From Burkholderiales bacterium 70-64 (lineage in GTDB: Bacteria; Pseudomonadota; Gammaproteobacteria; Burkholderiales; Burkholderiaceae_E): DNA of 64,000 bases. Each line of letters opens with the position of its first letter. The first letter of the stretch is position 1. The stretch is taken from positions 1 through 64,000 of the forward strand of contig MKUQ01000004.1 in the NCBI GenBank assembly GCA_001898645.1. The letters run 5' to 3'. The translations under genes were made by a program, and so were the position numbers. Below are positions 27,042 to 36,281 of the stretch, piece by piece. The notes beneath the pieces were generated by a model, which was given only the letters and a program-made list of their open reading frames with translations, did no database searches and was not told the DNA's origin.

Positions 27042-27440
27042 ATGTCCAGCCCTACCGACCTGAAGTTCCTCATCGTCGACGACTTCTCGACGATGCGCCG
27101 GATCGTGCGCAGCCTGCTCAAGGAAATGGGCTACAACAATGCGGACGAGGCCGAGGACGGCGCCGTGGCGATCACCAAGCTGCGCACCCAGCCCTTCGAT
27201 TTCGTCGTGTCCGACATCAACATGCCGAACATGAACGGCTTCGAGCTGCTGCAGGCGATCAAGGCCGACGACGAGCTCAAGCACCTGCCGGTGCTGATGG
27301 TCACCGCCGAGGCGCGCAAGGAGGACATCGTGCTCGCCGCGCAGAGCGGGGCGGCCGGCTACATCGTCAAGCCGTTCACCAAGGCGACGCTCGAAGAGAA
27401 AGTGGCGAAGATCATGCAACGGCGGGCGACCGCCGCCTGA
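27042..27440 (+). CDS. cheY: Chemotaxis response regulator CheY (canonical motor-binding type)
   Basis: A 132-residue receiver close to enterobacterial Che[24 protein letters not shown], phospho-Asp in [13 protein letters not shown], Thr in MVTAEA, Lys in [13 protein letters not shown]. When phosphorylated by CheA it should bind FliM/FliN and change flagellar rotation. It lies directly before cheZ (25 bp), whose product dephosphorylates it. This is the second CheY of the locus. Confidence 0.95.
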   Translation: MSSPTDLKFLIVDDFSTMRRIVRSLLKEMGYNNADEAEDGAVAITKLRTQPFDFVVSDINMPNMNGFELLQAIKADDELKHLPVLMVTAEARKEDIVLAAQSGAAGYIVKPFTKATLEEKVAKIMQRRATAA

Positions 27441-27465
27441 GGCCCGGGCAGGGAGAGATCGAAGC

Positions 27466-28104
27466 ATGAAGACCGAAGAGGCCGGGCGCGCGGCGGTGCA
27501 GCCGCAGCTCGTGGCCGAAGTCACCACGCACGTGTTCCACCAGCTCGGCCAGCTGACGCGCGACCTGCACGACGCGCTGCAGGGGTTGGGGCTGATGGCC
27601 AAGCTGCAGGAGGCGGCCAACGGCCTGCCGGACGCCCGCGGACGACTCGACTATATCGCGCGCAAGACCGGAGAGGCCGCCGACAAGGTGCTCAACTCGG
27701 TCGACCAGGCGAAGCACGAGCACGACCGCATCGGCAACGCTGCCCGCCGGATGGCCGCGGCCATCGTCGCCGATCCGGTCGCCGCGCTCGCCAGCGGCGC
27801 GGTGCTGAATTTCGTGCACGACGTCGAGGCGACAACAGGGCGCGTCGACCGCCACCTGACCGACATCATGGTGGCGCAGGATTTCCACGACCTGACCGGC
27901 CAGGTGGTCTCGAAGGTCGTGGCGCTGGCCAGCGACCTCGAGGACAATCTCATCAAGTTGCTGGTGCAGGTGGCTCCGGCCGGGCTGGCCCGCGAGATCG
28001 AGCCCGCCGCCCTGCAAGGGCCGGTGGTCGACGCGGAGCGTACGCCGGAAGTGGTGACCAACCAGGGCGAGGTCGACGAGCTGCTCGCGAGCCTCGGGTT
28101 CTGA
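27466..28104 (+). CDS. cheZ: Phospho-CheY phosphatase CheZ
   Basis: A 212-residue helical phosphatase that ends the CheY-P signal. The catalytic segment VAQDFHDLTGQVVSKV holds D142 and Q146, equivalent to E. coli D143/Q147. The C-terminus, after a flexible linker, is the CheY-binding helix (QGEVDELLASLGF). Last gene of the chemotaxis block. It converges on fliR with 24 bp between stops. Confidence 0.96.
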   Translation: MKTEEAGRAAVQPQLVAEVTTHVFHQLGQLTRDLHDALQGLGLMAKLQEAANGLPDARGRLDYIARKTGEAADKVLNSVDQAKHEHDRIGNAARRMAAAIVADPVAALASGAVLNFVHDVEATTGRVDRHLTDIMVAQDFHDLTGQVVSKVVALASDLEDNLIKLLVQVAPAGLAREIEPAALQGPVVDAERTPEVVTNQGEVDELLASLGF

Positions 28105-28128
28105 CCGCCCACCGTTCGCGCCGCTCGC

Positions 28129-28890
28129 TCATCCCGCCCAGGCGGCCAGCAGGCGCTCGAGCAGGATCTGGAAGGGCTGCTGCATCAGGGGCAGCCCGAG
28201 CGCGAGCAGCAGCAGCCCGGCGCCGATGGTCACCGGAAAGCCGATCGCGAAGATGTTCAGCTGCGGGGCGATCCGCGACACGACGCCGAGGGCGAGGTTC
28301 ACGAACAGCAGCAGCGCCATGAAGGGCAGGGCGAGCATCACCCCGAGCTCGAAGATGCCCGCCCCCAGGGCCGCCGGCTGAACCTGTCCGATCCATCCGG
28401 CGAACGATGCCGCCGGCGGAATCACCTCGAAGCTGCGCACGACGGCGGCCACCAGCAGCACCGGTCCGTTGGCGGCCACGAAGGCCCAGAGCGAAAGCGT
28501 GTTCAGCAGGCGGCCGACCGCGTTGGCCTGGCCGCTGCCCGGGTCGAAGAAGCCGGCGAACGAAAGACCCATCTGCAGCCCGATCACCTCGCCGGCCACT
28601 TCGACCGCGGCCAGCACCGCGCGCGCGACGAAGCCGATCGCGAAGCCGATCAGCGCCTCGGACGCCACCACCAGCCAGCCGGAGGGCGCGGCCAGGTCGG
28701 GCGCCGCAGCGGTGTTCGACAGCGGCGCCACGAGCACCGCGAGCGCGAGCGCGGCGGCCACGCGCAGCCGCACCGGCACCGAGCGCTGCGACAGGATGGG
28801 CGCGCTCGAGAACAGCCCGAGCAGGCGGAAGAACGGCAGCAGCAGCGCACCCAGCCAGCCGAGCAACTGCGCTTCGCCGACGACGATCAC
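28129..28890 (-). CDS. fliR: Flagellar export gate protein FliR
   Basis: A 253-residue inner-membrane component of the type III export gate (FliP5-FliQ4-FliR1). It has about six hydrophobic segments, the family stretch GLQMGLSFAGFFDPGSGQANAVGRLLNTL near residue 105, and VNLALGVVSRIAPQLNIFAIGFP in the C-terminal half. The GTG start overlaps the fliQ stop by 4 bp. Last gene of the fliLMNOPQR transcript. Confidence 0.95.
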   Translation of the reverse strand: MIVVGEAQLLGWLGALLLPFFRLLGLFSSAPILSQRSVPVRLRVAAALALAVLVAPLSNTAAAPDLAAPSGWLVVASEALIGFAIGFVARAVLAAVEVAGEVIGLQMGLSFAGFFDPGSGQANAVGRLLNTLSLWAFVAANGPVLLVAAVVRSFEVIPPAASFAGWIGQVQPAALGAGIFELGVMLALPFMALLLFVNLALGVVSRIAPQLNIFAIGFPVTIGAGLLLLALGLPLMQQPFQILLERLLAAWAG

Positions 28891-29171
28891 GGCATCGGCG
28901 ATCCGGCGAGCGCGGCGGGGATGCCGCCCAGCACGCGCTGCAGGTAATCCACCAGCAGCGCCAGCATCCAGGGACCCGCCAGCATCAGGGTCGCGGCGAT
29001 CGCCACCAGCTTGGGCACGAACGAGAGGGTGGCCTCGTTGATCTGCGTCAGCGCCTGGAGGATGCTCACGATCAGGCCGACGACCAGGGCTGCCAGCAGC
29101 ACCGGAGCAGCGACCGCGAGGAGGACCTCCAGCCCCTGACGGCCGAAGCCGAGCACCGATTCGGGCGTCAT
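28887..29171 (-). CDS. fliQ: Flagellar export gate protein FliQ
   Basis: A 94-residue, two-helix membrane protein of the export gate: MTPESVLGFGRQGLEVLL, first TM near residues 16-40, the conserved QALTQINEATLSFVPK loop, and a second TM to about residue 74. Length is normal for the family. It starts 7 bp after fliP and overlaps fliR by 4 bp. Confidence 0.95.
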   Translation of the reverse strand: MTPESVLGFGRQGLEVLLAVAAPVLLAALVVGLIVSILQALTQINEATLSFVPKLVAIAATLMLAGPWMLALLVDYLQRVLGGIPAALAGSPMP

Positions 29172-29178
29172 CGCGACC

Positions 29179-29991
29179 TCAGCCGAAGCTCGTGACGAGC
29201 GAGCCGATCAGCAGGTTCCAGCCGTCGGCGAGCACGAACAGGATCAGTTTGAAGGGAAGCGCGACGAGCACCGGTGAAAGCATCATCATCCCCATCGACA
29301 TCAGCACGCTCGCCACGATCAGGTCGACCAGCAGGAACGGCACGAACACCATGAATCCGATCTGGAAAGCCGTCTTCAGCTCGCTGATCACGAATGCCGG
29401 GATCACGATCCGCATCGGCAGCGCCTCGGATTCCGAGGCCGGCTCGAAGCGCGCGATCCGCGCGAACAGCGCCACGTCGCTCTCGCGCGTCTGCTGGAGC
29501 ATGAACTCGCGCAGCGGCATGCTGCCGCGCGCGAGCGCCTGTTCGAGGTTCATGCGCTGCTCGGAGTAGGGCTTGTAGGCCTCCTCGTAGAGGCGGTCGA
29601 AGGTCGGCCCCATCACGAAGAAGGTCAGGAACAGCGCCATGCCGACGATCACCTGATTCGGCGGGCTGGATTGCAGTCCGAGCGCCTGGCGCACCAGCGA
29701 GAGCACGATGACGATGCGCGTGAAGCTCGTCATCAGCAGCAGCATCGCGGGCAGGAACGACAGCGCCGCGAAGATGAGCATGGTCTCGACCGGCACCGAG
29801 TACGTGGTGCCCGACGGCCCGCTGGCGGCCTGCAGCGTCAGCAGGCCCTGGGCATGGGCGGCGCCGGCGCAGGCGAGCGCTGCCAGGCCGGCCAGGACTC
29901 GCGCGAGGCGGCTTGCCGGGTGCACGGCCGCGCGGCGCAGCGGCGCCGCGATGCACGTCGCGCGGGGCGATTCAGTGCGGTTTCGCGGCAT
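29179..29991 (-). CDS. fliP: Flagellar export gate protein FliP
   Basis: About 270 residues from ATG 29991, which overlaps the fliO end by 20 bp. A cleavable signal sequence (LARVLAGLAALACAGAAHAQ near residues 28-48) precedes the mature protein, as in other FliPs. Family stretches are clear: LLMTSFTRIVIVLSLVRQALG, SPPNQVIVGMALFLTFFVM, and FQIGFMVFVPFLLVDLIVASVLMSMGMMML. It forms the export pore with FliQ and FliR. The longer upstream frame is fliO in another reading frame. Confidence 0.94.
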   Translation of the reverse strand: MPRNRTESPRATCIAAPLRRAAVHPASRLARVLAGLAALACAGAAHAQGLLTLQAASGPSGTTYSVPVETMLIFAALSFLPAMLLLMTSFTRIVIVLSLVRQALGLQSSPPNQVIVGMALFLTFFVMGPTFDRLYEEAYKPYSEQRMNLEQALARGSMPLREFMLQQTRESDVALFARIARFEPASESEALPMRIVIPAFVISELKTAFQIGFMVFVPFLLVDLIVASVLMSMGMMMLSPVLVALPFKLILFVLADGWNLLIGSLVTSFG

Positions 29992-30310
29992 GGCGGGAGA
30001 GACCGCGGAGCACGTCGGCAAAGCGTCCCGTGCCTGCGCCGGGAGCGAGCGGATCGATGCCCGCCGGCGCTTCGTCGAGCTCGGCGAGGGTGGTGATCGA
30101 ATGCGCGGTGATGCCCACCACCAGCCATTTCCGATCGGCGCGCAGCAGCGCGATGCGCTCGCGCGCGCCGACGGCCACCGCCGCGGCAATGCCGAGCGTG
30201 CCGCCTCCCGCACCGCCGGGCCGCCCGGTGCGGCGCAGCAGCCAGGCGGTCGCCGGCAGGGCGACGACGATGAGCGCGAGTGCGACGAGCGACGGCCAGG
30301 CTGGGCTCAC
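29972..30310 (-). CDS. fliO: Flagellar protein FliO
   Basis: About 112 residues from GTG 30310, two bases after the fliN stop. One N-terminal membrane helix (PSLVALALIVVALPATAWLL), then a basic GTLGIAAAVAVGARERIALLRADRKWLVVGIT segment typical of FliO. The protein stabilises FliP during assembly of the gate. Recognition rests on the helix, the V-G-x-R-E-R pattern and the gene order fliN-fliO-fliP. FliO is poorly conserved in general. Confidence 0.88.
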   Translation of the reverse strand: MSPAWPSLVALALIVVALPATAWLLRRTGRPGGAGGGTLGIAAAVAVGARERIALLRADRKWLVVGITAHSITTLAELDEAPAGIDPLAPGAGTGRFADVLRGLSRHAAKPH

Positions 30311-30312
30311 GT

Positions 30313-30753
30313 TCAGCTCCGGTTGAGTCGGCGCACGCGCTCGTTGGGCGTCACGATGTCGGTCAGGCGGATGCCGAACTTGTCGTTCACGACGACCACC
30401 TCTCCCTGGGCGATCAGGCATCCGTTCACGAGCACGTCCATCGGCTCGCCGGCGAGCGCGTCGAGCTCGATCACCGAGCCCTGGGCGAGCTGGAGGATGT
30501 GCTTGATCGGAATCCTCGTGCGGCCCAGCTCCACGGCGAGCTGCACCGGGATGTCGAGGATCATGTCGATGTCGTTCTGGCCGCCGTGCGCGGAGCCCGA
30601 CAGGCGGGGGAAGATCTGCGACGCGTCGCCTGCGCCCTCCACCGCCATGTCCTGCGCGGGCGCCGGGTCGGCCGCCCGCGACTGCTCGGCGAGTGCCGCC
30701 GCCCATTCGTCGGCCACCGCGTTCTGGTCTACGGAAGGGTTATCGGTCTTCAT
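30313..30753 (-). CDS. fliN: Flagellar motor switch protein FliN
   Basis: A 146-residue C-ring protein. About 60 variable residues precede the SpoA-type domain: ILDIPVQLAVELGRTRIPIKHILQLAQGSVIELDALAGEPMDVLVNG and GEVVVVNDKFGIRLTDIV. With FliM it forms the switch that binds CheY-P and docks FliH during export. It overlaps fliM by 14 bp. Confidence 0.96.
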   Translation of the reverse strand: MKTDNPSVDQNAVADEWAAALAEQSRAADPAPAQDMAVEGAGDASQIFPRLSGSAHGGQNDIDMILDIPVQLAVELGRTRIPIKHILQLAQGSVIELDALAGEPMDVLVNGCLIAQGEVVVVNDKFGIRLTDIVTPNERVRRLNRS

Positions 30754-31744
30754 GGAAGGCTCCGGGGGATTCGTCGGCGTTGCCGGTGAGGAACGACTGC
30801 ACCTTGACCGCGTAGCGGCCGTTCGAGACGCCGTAGCGGCAGTCGAACACCGGAACGCCGTCGACTTTCGCCACCAGTGTTTCGTTCAGGTCGAGCTCGA
30901 TGAAGTCGCCCACCTTCAGGTGGATCAGGTCGGCCACGCTCGCGCGCGCCTGCCCGAGCTCGGCGACCAGCTCGACTTCCGCGGCCTTGATCTGCTGCGA
31001 CAGCTTGACCACCCAGCGGCGGTCGCTGGTCTGCGCATCGCCCTGCAGGGTGGAATACAGCGTCTCGCGGATCGGCTCGAGCGTGGAATACGGGATGCAC
31101 AGATGCATGGCGCCGCCGACGCTGCCGATCTCGATGTCGAACTTCGCGGTGACGACGATCTCGGAGGGCGTCGCGATGTTGGCGAACTGCGGCTGCATCT
31201 CCGAGCGCGTGTACTCCAGCTCGATCGGGTGCACGCCCGCCCACGCCTTGCGATACTCGGCGCATATCACCTCGAGCATGCGTTCGATGATCCGCTGCTC
31301 GGTGGCCGAGAACTCCCGCCCCTCGATGCGCGAGTGCAGGCGGCCGTCGCCGCCGAACAGCGAGTCGACCACCGCGAACACCAGCTGCGGCTCGCAGATC
31401 AGCAGCCCGCTGCCGCGCAGCGGCTTGACGGACATGATGTTGATGTTCGTCGGGACCACGACGTCGCGCAGGAAGGCCGAGTATTTCTGCACCTTGACCG
31501 GCCCGACCGAGACTTCCGGGTTGCGGCGCATGAAGTTGAACAGGCCGACGCGCAGGTTGCGAGCGAAGCGCTCGTGCACCAGCTCCAGCGTCGGCATGCG
31601 GCCGCGTACGATCCGCTCCTGCCGCGCCAGATCGTAGGGGCGTACGTCGCCGCCCGCCTCGTTCGATTCGCTCTCGCCCGGGGCGTTCGCGCCTTCGAGC
31701 AGCGCGTCGACCTCGTCCTGCGAGAGAAACTGTCCCGTCACCAT
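30740..31744 (-). CDS. fliM: Flagellar motor switch protein FliM
   Basis: A 334-residue C-ring protein. The N-terminal CheY-binding peptide LSQDEVDALLEG is present near residues 7-18. The middle domain (VPTNINIMSVKPLRGSGLLI) and C-terminal SpoA domain (VGDFIELDLNETLVAKVDGVPVFDCRYG) follow. Lies 31 bp after fliL and overlaps fliN. Confidence 0.96.
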   Translation of the reverse strand: MVTGQFLSQDEVDALLEGANAPGESESNEAGGDVRPYDLARQERIVRGRMPTLELVHERFARNLRVGLFNFMRRNPEVSVGPVKVQKYSAFLRDVVVPTNINIMSVKPLRGSGLLICEPQLVFAVVDSLFGGDGRLHSRIEGREFSATEQRIIERMLEVICAEYRKAWAGVHPIELEYTRSEMQPQFANIATPSEIVVTAKFDIEIGSVGGAMHLCIPYSTLEPIRETLYSTLQGDAQTSDRRWVVKLSQQIKAAEVELVAELGQARASVADLIHLKVGDFIELDLNETLVAKVDGVPVFDCRYGVSNGRYAVKVQSFLTGNADESPGAFHEDR

Positions 31745-31775
31745 CGGGCCGCTCCGGTTCGGCGGGTTCGTCGGT

Positions 31776-32345
31776 TCACTGGACGATGAAGTTCGAGAAG
31801 TGGACCGCTTCGATCGGGTTCTTCCGGTCGGATGCGGCCGGGGTCCGCGCGCCGGCCTCGGTGCCTTGCGGGCCGGCGCTGCCGCCCTCCGGCGCGCCGG
31901 AGGGCTGCCAGCCGAGCTCGGCGCCGGCGCACAGCGCGATCTCTTCCGCGAGCGCCTTCTTGCCGTCGAGCGAGAGCAGGTCGTCCGCCTTCTTCGACGA
32001 TATCAGCAGCAGGACCGCGTTGCGGATCGAAGGCATGCGGGCGTGGATCGCCTTGTCGACCTGCTCGTTGGCGACTTCGAGCGTGACCGCGATCTGCGCG
32101 AAGCGTTCGCCGCCTTCGTCGGCGAGGTTCACCGTGAACTGGTCCAGCGAGACGAATACCGGGTTCACCTTCTTCGCGCGCGCTCCCGCCTCGTTCCCGG
32201 CTGCGGCGGCTCCGTCGGACCGCAGGAAGAGCTGGGCCGCCGTGCCCGCCGCGGCAGCCAGCACCACGACCGCGGCGACGATGATCACCCACTTGCGTCC
32301 GCGTTTCTTGCTGCCGCCCTCGGCGACCGCGGAGGTATTCGACAT
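31776..32345 (-). CDS. fliL: Flagellar basal body-associated protein FliL
   Basis: About 189 residues from ATG 32345 behind AGGAG. One membrane helix (WVIIVAAVVVLAAAAGTAA) is followed by the periplasmic FliL domain (FVSLDQFTVNLADEGGERFAQIAVTLEV, and ARMPSIRNAVLLLISSKKADDL). A 30-residue Gly/Ala/Pro-rich insert lies before the C-terminal FSNFIVQ. FliL rings the stator units and aids torque. First gene of the fliLMNOPQR operon; a possible FlhDC box lies about 60-80 bp upstream. Confidence 0.94.
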   Translation of the reverse strand: MSNTSAVAEGGSKKRGRKWVIIVAAVVVLAAAAGTAAQLFLRSDGAAAAGNEAGARAKKVNPVFVSLDQFTVNLADEGGERFAQIAVTLEVANEQVDKAIHARMPSIRNAVLLLISSKKADDLLSLDGKKALAEEIALCAGAELGWQPSGAPEGGSAGPQGTEAGARTPAASDRKNPIEAVHFSNFIVQ

Positions 32346-32400
32346 GCTTGCTCCTGGCTGAGGACTCGATTCTCGGCCGGCCGAACGCCGGCCAAAGTCC

Positions 32401-32428
32401 GATAAACGCCGCTGCGGCCGCGCTATTC
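32401..32428. promoter_or_regulatory. Possible FlhDC box upstream of fliL
   Basis: GATAAACG, 12 bases, CGCTATTC. The right half matches the FlhDC half-site CGCTATTT at 7 of 8 and the left half matches AAATARCG at about 5 of 8, with the expected 10-12 bp spacing. It sits in the only gap of the fliK-fliL region, where fliL class II promoters lie in enterobacteria. Weaker than the site at 38967. Confidence 0.35.
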
Positions 32429-32437
32429 GCCGCGCGC

Positions 32438-33634
32438 TCAGGCGTATACGTCGAGCAGCGTGCGGCGTGCGGTAGTGGAAGGCCGCGGTCCGGGCGCGTC
32501 GAGCGCCGTGCCGCCTTCGAGCGCAGGTCCGTCGTAGCGACGCGGCGGGCCGTCGCCCGTCGCGGTCCGGCCGGAACCGGCGCCTCCGTCGGAGACGCTC
32601 GCGCCGGCGAGCATCAGGCCTCGTTCGGCGAGCATGTCCTTGAGGATCGGGAGCGTCTGCTCGATCGCCTGGCGGGTATCCGGGTGCGCGGCCGAGAACG
32701 CGATCCGCGCCGATTCGCCGCTCATCGACAGCTCGACCCGGACCGGACCGAGCTCGCGCGGCCGTAGCTCGATCTCCGCCCGCTCGACGCCGGCCAGTCC
32801 GATGGTGGCGACCTCGGCGGCCAGGTGCGAGGGGAAGGCGGGGGAGCCGACGGGCGTCGAGAGGGTCGACGACGGAATCGACACCGGAGCCGCGGCGCCG
32901 TCGGGTGCCGCGCCGCGCACGTTCAGGCCGGCAGCGAGCGCCTGCGCGGCATTCGCGTCGGCCGTGCCGCGCGCCTGCGCGAGGTGCGCGGCGAACTCGG
33001 AAGCGGCGCGCGCACCGGGGTGCTCGGTGCGCGGCTCGCGTGCGTCCTGCGTCCCCGTTGCCGCGACCGGCGAGGCATCGGCCGCGGGATCGCCGCCGGT
33101 CGCGGCGGCATGCGTTGCCCGATCCGACGCTGCGGGAAGGGCGCCGCCCGGGCGTGTCCGGCCGGCCTGGCCGGGCTGGCCGGCGTGCGCGGGTCCGGTC
33201 TGTGCGTCGACGGCGGCCGTTTCGCCGGCCGCTTCCGGCGCAGCGCGATCGGAGGCGGGCTCCGTGGTCGTGCTCGCGCCTGCGGGAACGCAGGCCGGCA
33301 GCGCGACCGGCGCGCAAGCCGGTGCGGCCGCGGGAACGGGAGCGGCGGCTGCGGCGGTCGCCGTGGGGGATTTGTCTCCCGCCGGCGCAGCGGTTTCGTC
33401 GCCGCGTTCGGGCGAGGCGTCGCCCTTCGTCGCTGCCTGCTCCTCGCCGGCATCGGCCTTCGGCCCGGACGAGGCGCCGGGGGGCGCGTCCTGGGCGCCC
33501 GCCTGGCGCAGCGCGCGGGCGATCGTGTCGCCGAAGGGGGCGCGCTCGTCGGAGCCTTGCGCGCCGCGCGGCGGCCGCGACGGCGTCGGCGCGGCGCTGC
33601 CGCCTGCCTGCAAGAGGAGCGAATCGCTCTTCAT
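32438..33634 (-). CDS. fliK: Flagellar hook-length control protein FliK
   Basis: A 398-residue secreted molecular ruler. The first 270 residues are low-complexity Ala/Pro/Gly/Thr-rich, the flexible ruler part. The conserved Flg_hook domain is near residues 285-365 (VERAEIELRPRELGPVRVELSMSG, then FSAAHPDTRQAIEQTLPILKDML), which switches FlhB specificity from hook to filament export. The ATG overlaps the fliJ stop by 4 bp. Confidence 0.92.
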   Translation of the reverse strand: MKSDSLLLQAGGSAAPTPSRPPRGAQGSDERAPFGDTIARALRQAGAQDAPPGASSGPKADAGEEQAATKGDASPERGDETAAPAGDKSPTATAAAAAPVPAAAPACAPVALPACVPAGASTTTEPASDRAAPEAAGETAAVDAQTGPAHAGQPGQAGRTRPGGALPAASDRATHAAATGGDPAADASPVAATGTQDAREPRTEHPGARAASEFAAHLAQARGTADANAAQALAAGLNVRGAAPDGAAAPVSIPSSTLSTPVGSPAFPSHLAAEVATIGLAGVERAEIELRPRELGPVRVELSMSGESARIAFSAAHPDTRQAIEQTLPILKDMLAERGLMLAGASVSDGGAGSGRTATGDGPPRRYDGPALEGGTALDAPGPRPSTTARRTLLDVYA

Positions 33635-34077
33635 CGGGTGCCTCCGCCGGCACGCCGGTTGGCCGCCCGCGCGGCGATCTCGTCGGTCTGGCGCTGTTCG
33701 GCGCGTTCGCGGCGCCGTTCGAGGGCTGCCTCGCGGCGTGCCTGCAGGGTCTCGAAAGCGAGCAGCCTGCGCTGGCGGTCGATCAGCTCGCCGCGCCGGC
33801 GGGCCATCGCGTCGTGGAAGGTGTCGCGCACGCTGGTCTGTTCGCCGATCGCGGCATCGAGCTTGCGCGTGAAGCGCTCGCGCACCTGCAGCAGCGCCGG
33901 ATCCGCGTACGGCCGGGCCGCTGCGCCGCGCAGGTGCTCGCCGAGGTAGGTGGAAAGGACGTCGAGCGTGCGCTGGGCGTTCTCGGCGTCGCGGTGCGCA
34001 CCGGTCGCGCGCGTCGCCGCGTCGTCGCGCATGCGGCGCGCCTGTTCGATGAGCTGTTCGAGCGTGCGTCGCTTCAC
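33631..34077 (-). CDS. fliJ: Flagellar export chaperone FliJ
   Basis: About 148 residues from GTG 34077, which has GGAG nine bases ahead; an in-frame GTG at 34092 would add five residues. A continuous coiled coil with a heptad pattern (LEQLIEQARRMRDDAA..., RERFTRKLDAAIGEQ, RRGELIDRQRRLLAFETLQARREAALERRRERAEQR), as expected of FliJ, which sits in the FliI ATPase ring and couples it to FlhA. It lies between fliI and fliK, the standard order. Confidence 0.88.
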   Translation of the reverse strand: MKRRTLEQLIEQARRMRDDAATRATGAHRDAENAQRTLDVLSTYLGEHLRGAAARPYADPALLQVRERFTRKLDAAIGEQTSVRDTFHDAMARRRGELIDRQRRLLAFETLQARREAALERRRERAEQRQTDEIAARAANRRAGGGTR

Positions 34078-34116
34078 TTCAGTGGGCTCCACCGTGCGTA
34101 GTCAGGAGGGTTCATC

Positions 34117-35544
34117 TCAGCGGGCCTGGGTGGTATCGCCGAGCTCGACGAGCTCGGCGAGGGCGTGCTGCGCCGATTCGAGGTCGCAGCGCTCGGCGAG
34201 ATCCTGCTGCAGGAAGCGCTGCATCGACGGGTACAACGCGATGGCGCGGTCGGTCTCGGGATCGCTGCCGGGCAGGTAGGCGCCCACGGCGATCAGGTCG
34301 CGGCTGCGCTGGTACTGCGCCCACAGCGCCTTGAGCCGTCGCGCCTGCGCCTGCCAAGACGGCGAGGTGACGTTGTTCATCACCCGCGAGATCGACTGCT
34401 CGATGTCGATCGCCGGGTAGTGGCCGGCGTCGGCGAGGGTGCGGCTGAGCACGAAATGCCCGTCCAGGTGCGAGCGCGCGGCGTCGGCGACCGGGTCCTG
34501 CTGGTCGTCCCCTTCGGCCAGCACGGTGTAGAACGCCGTGATCGACCCGACGCCGTTCGAGCCGTTGCCGGTGCGCTCGATCAGCAGCGGCAGGCGCGCG
34601 AACACCGAGGGCGGGTAGCCCTTGGTCGCGGGCGGCTCGCCGATCGCCAGCGCCACCTCGCGCGCGGCCATCGCGTACCGCGTGAGCGAATCCATCAGCA
34701 GCAGCACGTGCCGGCCGCAGTCGCGGAAGTGCTCGGCGATCGCGGTGGCATAGACGGCGCCCTGCATGCGCGTCAGCGGCGGCGAGTCGCCCGGTGCGGC
34801 GACCACGATCGAGCGGCGCAGCCCCTCGTCGCCGAGGATGTCCTCGATGAATTCCTTGACCTCGCGGCCACGCTCTCCGATCAGGCCGACCACGATCACG
34901 TCGGCCGAGGTGTAGCGCGCCATCATTCCGAGCAGCACGCTCTTGCCGAGGCCGGCGCCGGCGAACAGGCCCAGGCGCTGGCCGCGGCCCACGGTCAGCA
35001 TCGCGTTGATCGCGCGCACGCCGGTGTCGAGCGGCTGGCGTACCGGCAGGCGCTCCATCGCGTTGATGGGCCGTGCGTTGACCGGCCGCATCTCGACGTC
35101 GGCCAGCGGGCCGTGGCGATCGAGCGGCGCGCCGTTCGCATCCACGACGCGCCCGAGCAGGCCCTCGCCGATGGGCAGCTGGCGCATGCGGTCGATCGCA
35201 CGCCTGCGCGGGTGCGAGGGGCGGGCAAGGCGCGGTGTGCGCACCGGGAATTCGACCGGCGTCACCCGGGCACCCGGCGACAGGCCGAGCGTCTCGCCGG
35301 TGGGCATGAGGAACAGCCGCTCCTCGGAGAATCCGACCACCTCGGCCTCCACCGACAGGGGCTCGAGGCCGTCCTCGCACTGCGAGACGACGCACAGGCT
35401 GCCGACCGGCAGGCGCAGGCCCGATGCCTCGAGCACCAGGCCGGCGGCGCGGACGAGCCGGCCGTGCACGGCGATCGGAGCCGCCGCCGAGAGCAGTGCG
35501 CGATGGTTGACGAGGAGCTCCGACCAGGGGACGGGAAGACTCAA
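34117..35544 (-). CDS. fliI: Flagellum-specific ATPase FliI
   Basis: About 475 residues. TTG 35544 overlaps the fliH stop (TTGA) and gives the usual FliI length and N-terminus ([16 protein letters not shown]); the longer frame upstream is an Arg-rich shadow of fliH. F1-beta-like ATPase: Walker [32 protein letters not shown], Walker [14 protein letters not shown], and [17 protein letters not shown]. It unfolds and releases export substrates with FliH and FliJ. Confidence 0.94.
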   Translation of the reverse strand: MSLPVPWSELLVNHRALLSAAAPIAVHGRLVRAAGLVLEASGLRLPVGSLCVVSQCEDGLEPLSVEAEVVGFSEERLFLMPTGETLGLSPGARVTPVEFPVRTPRLARPSHPRRRAIDRMRQLPIGEGLLGRVVDANGAPLDRHGPLADVEMRPVNARPINAMERLPVRQPLDTGVRAINAMLTVGRGQRLGLFAGAGLGKSVLLGMMARYTSADVIVVGLIGERGREVKEFIEDILGDEGLRRSIVVAAPGDSPPLTRMQGAVYATAIAEHFRDCGRHVLLLMDSLTRYAMAAREVALAIGEPPATKGYPPSVFARLPLLIERTGNGSNGVGSITAFYTVLAEGDDQQDPVADAARSHLDGHFVLSRTLADAGHYPAIDIEQSISRVMNNVTSPSWQAQARRLKALWAQYQRSRDLIAVGAYLPGSDPETDRAIALYPSMQRFLQQDLAERCDLESAQHALAELVELGDTTQAR

Positions 35545-36281
35545 GGCGCGACCTCGGCGTGTCCGATCGCGGCGAGGGTGCGCCGCCAGCGCGTCTCGAG
35601 CGTCGCATCGACGCCGGCGCGCGGGGTTTCGATCCGGCATCCGCCCGCACTGATCGAGGGATCGGCGACGATGTCGCAGCTCATGTTCGCCAGCCGCGCG
35701 CCGAGCTCCTCGCGTACCAGCACGGCATCGCCGGGGTTGAGGTACAGGTGTACGCGCACCGATTCGCCGAACAGGCTCGCCAGGGCCTCCTGCACCACGG
35801 GGACGATGGACTCGGGCCTGATCGCGAGCGTCGAGCGCAGCGCCTGGCGGGCGACGTCGAGCGCCAGCGTCACCACCGCGTCAGCGGCTTCGCGCTCGAT
35901 CTCTTCGAAGCGTTCGCGCAGCGCCTGGTCGAGCGCGTGCACGCGCTCGGCGAGGCGCTTGCCGGCCTGGGCCTCGCGTTCGCGATACCCGGCCTGGGCG
36001 TGCGTGACGCCGGCGTCGAAGCCCTGCCTGAAGCCGTCGGCCAATCCGGCTTTCCGTCCCGCCTCGAAGTCGCTGGTGTCCGGCTCGCGGGCCGCCGGCG
36101 CCCGCCCGGGAGCTGCCGGCTGGGGCTGCGCGCGGTCGGCGGCGAGCGAGTGCATCGAGAACGGCGTATAGCGGTCGAAACACTCCGACGACAGGATGCG
36201 GCCGCTGGCGCGCGGGGCGCCCGCCGCGCCGCCGGCCGCCTGTGCGGCCAGGTGGTCGGCCAGCTCGTCAAACGAAGGCAT
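35541..36281 (-). CDS. fliH: Flagellar assembly protein FliH
   Basis: About 246 residues from ATG 36281, overlapping the fliG end by 14 bp. The N-terminus is variable; the middle has the helical, Gly-repeat-like stretch [24 protein letters not shown] and a coiled coil ([15 protein letters not shown]). The C-terminal domain ([31 protein letters not shown]) resembles V-ATPase subunit E. It regulates FliI and docks it to FliN. Confidence 0.93.
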   Translation of the reverse strand: MPSFDELADHLAAQAAGGAAGAPRASGRILSSECFDRYTPFSMHSLAADRAQPQPAAPGRAPAAREPDTSDFEAGRKAGLADGFRQGFDAGVTHAQAGYREREAQAGKRLAERVHALDQALRERFEEIEREAADAVVTLALDVARQALRSTLAIRPESIVPVVQEALASLFGESVRVHLYLNPGDAVLVREELGARLANMSCDIVADPSISAGGCRIETPRAGVDATLETRWRRTLAAIGHAEVAP

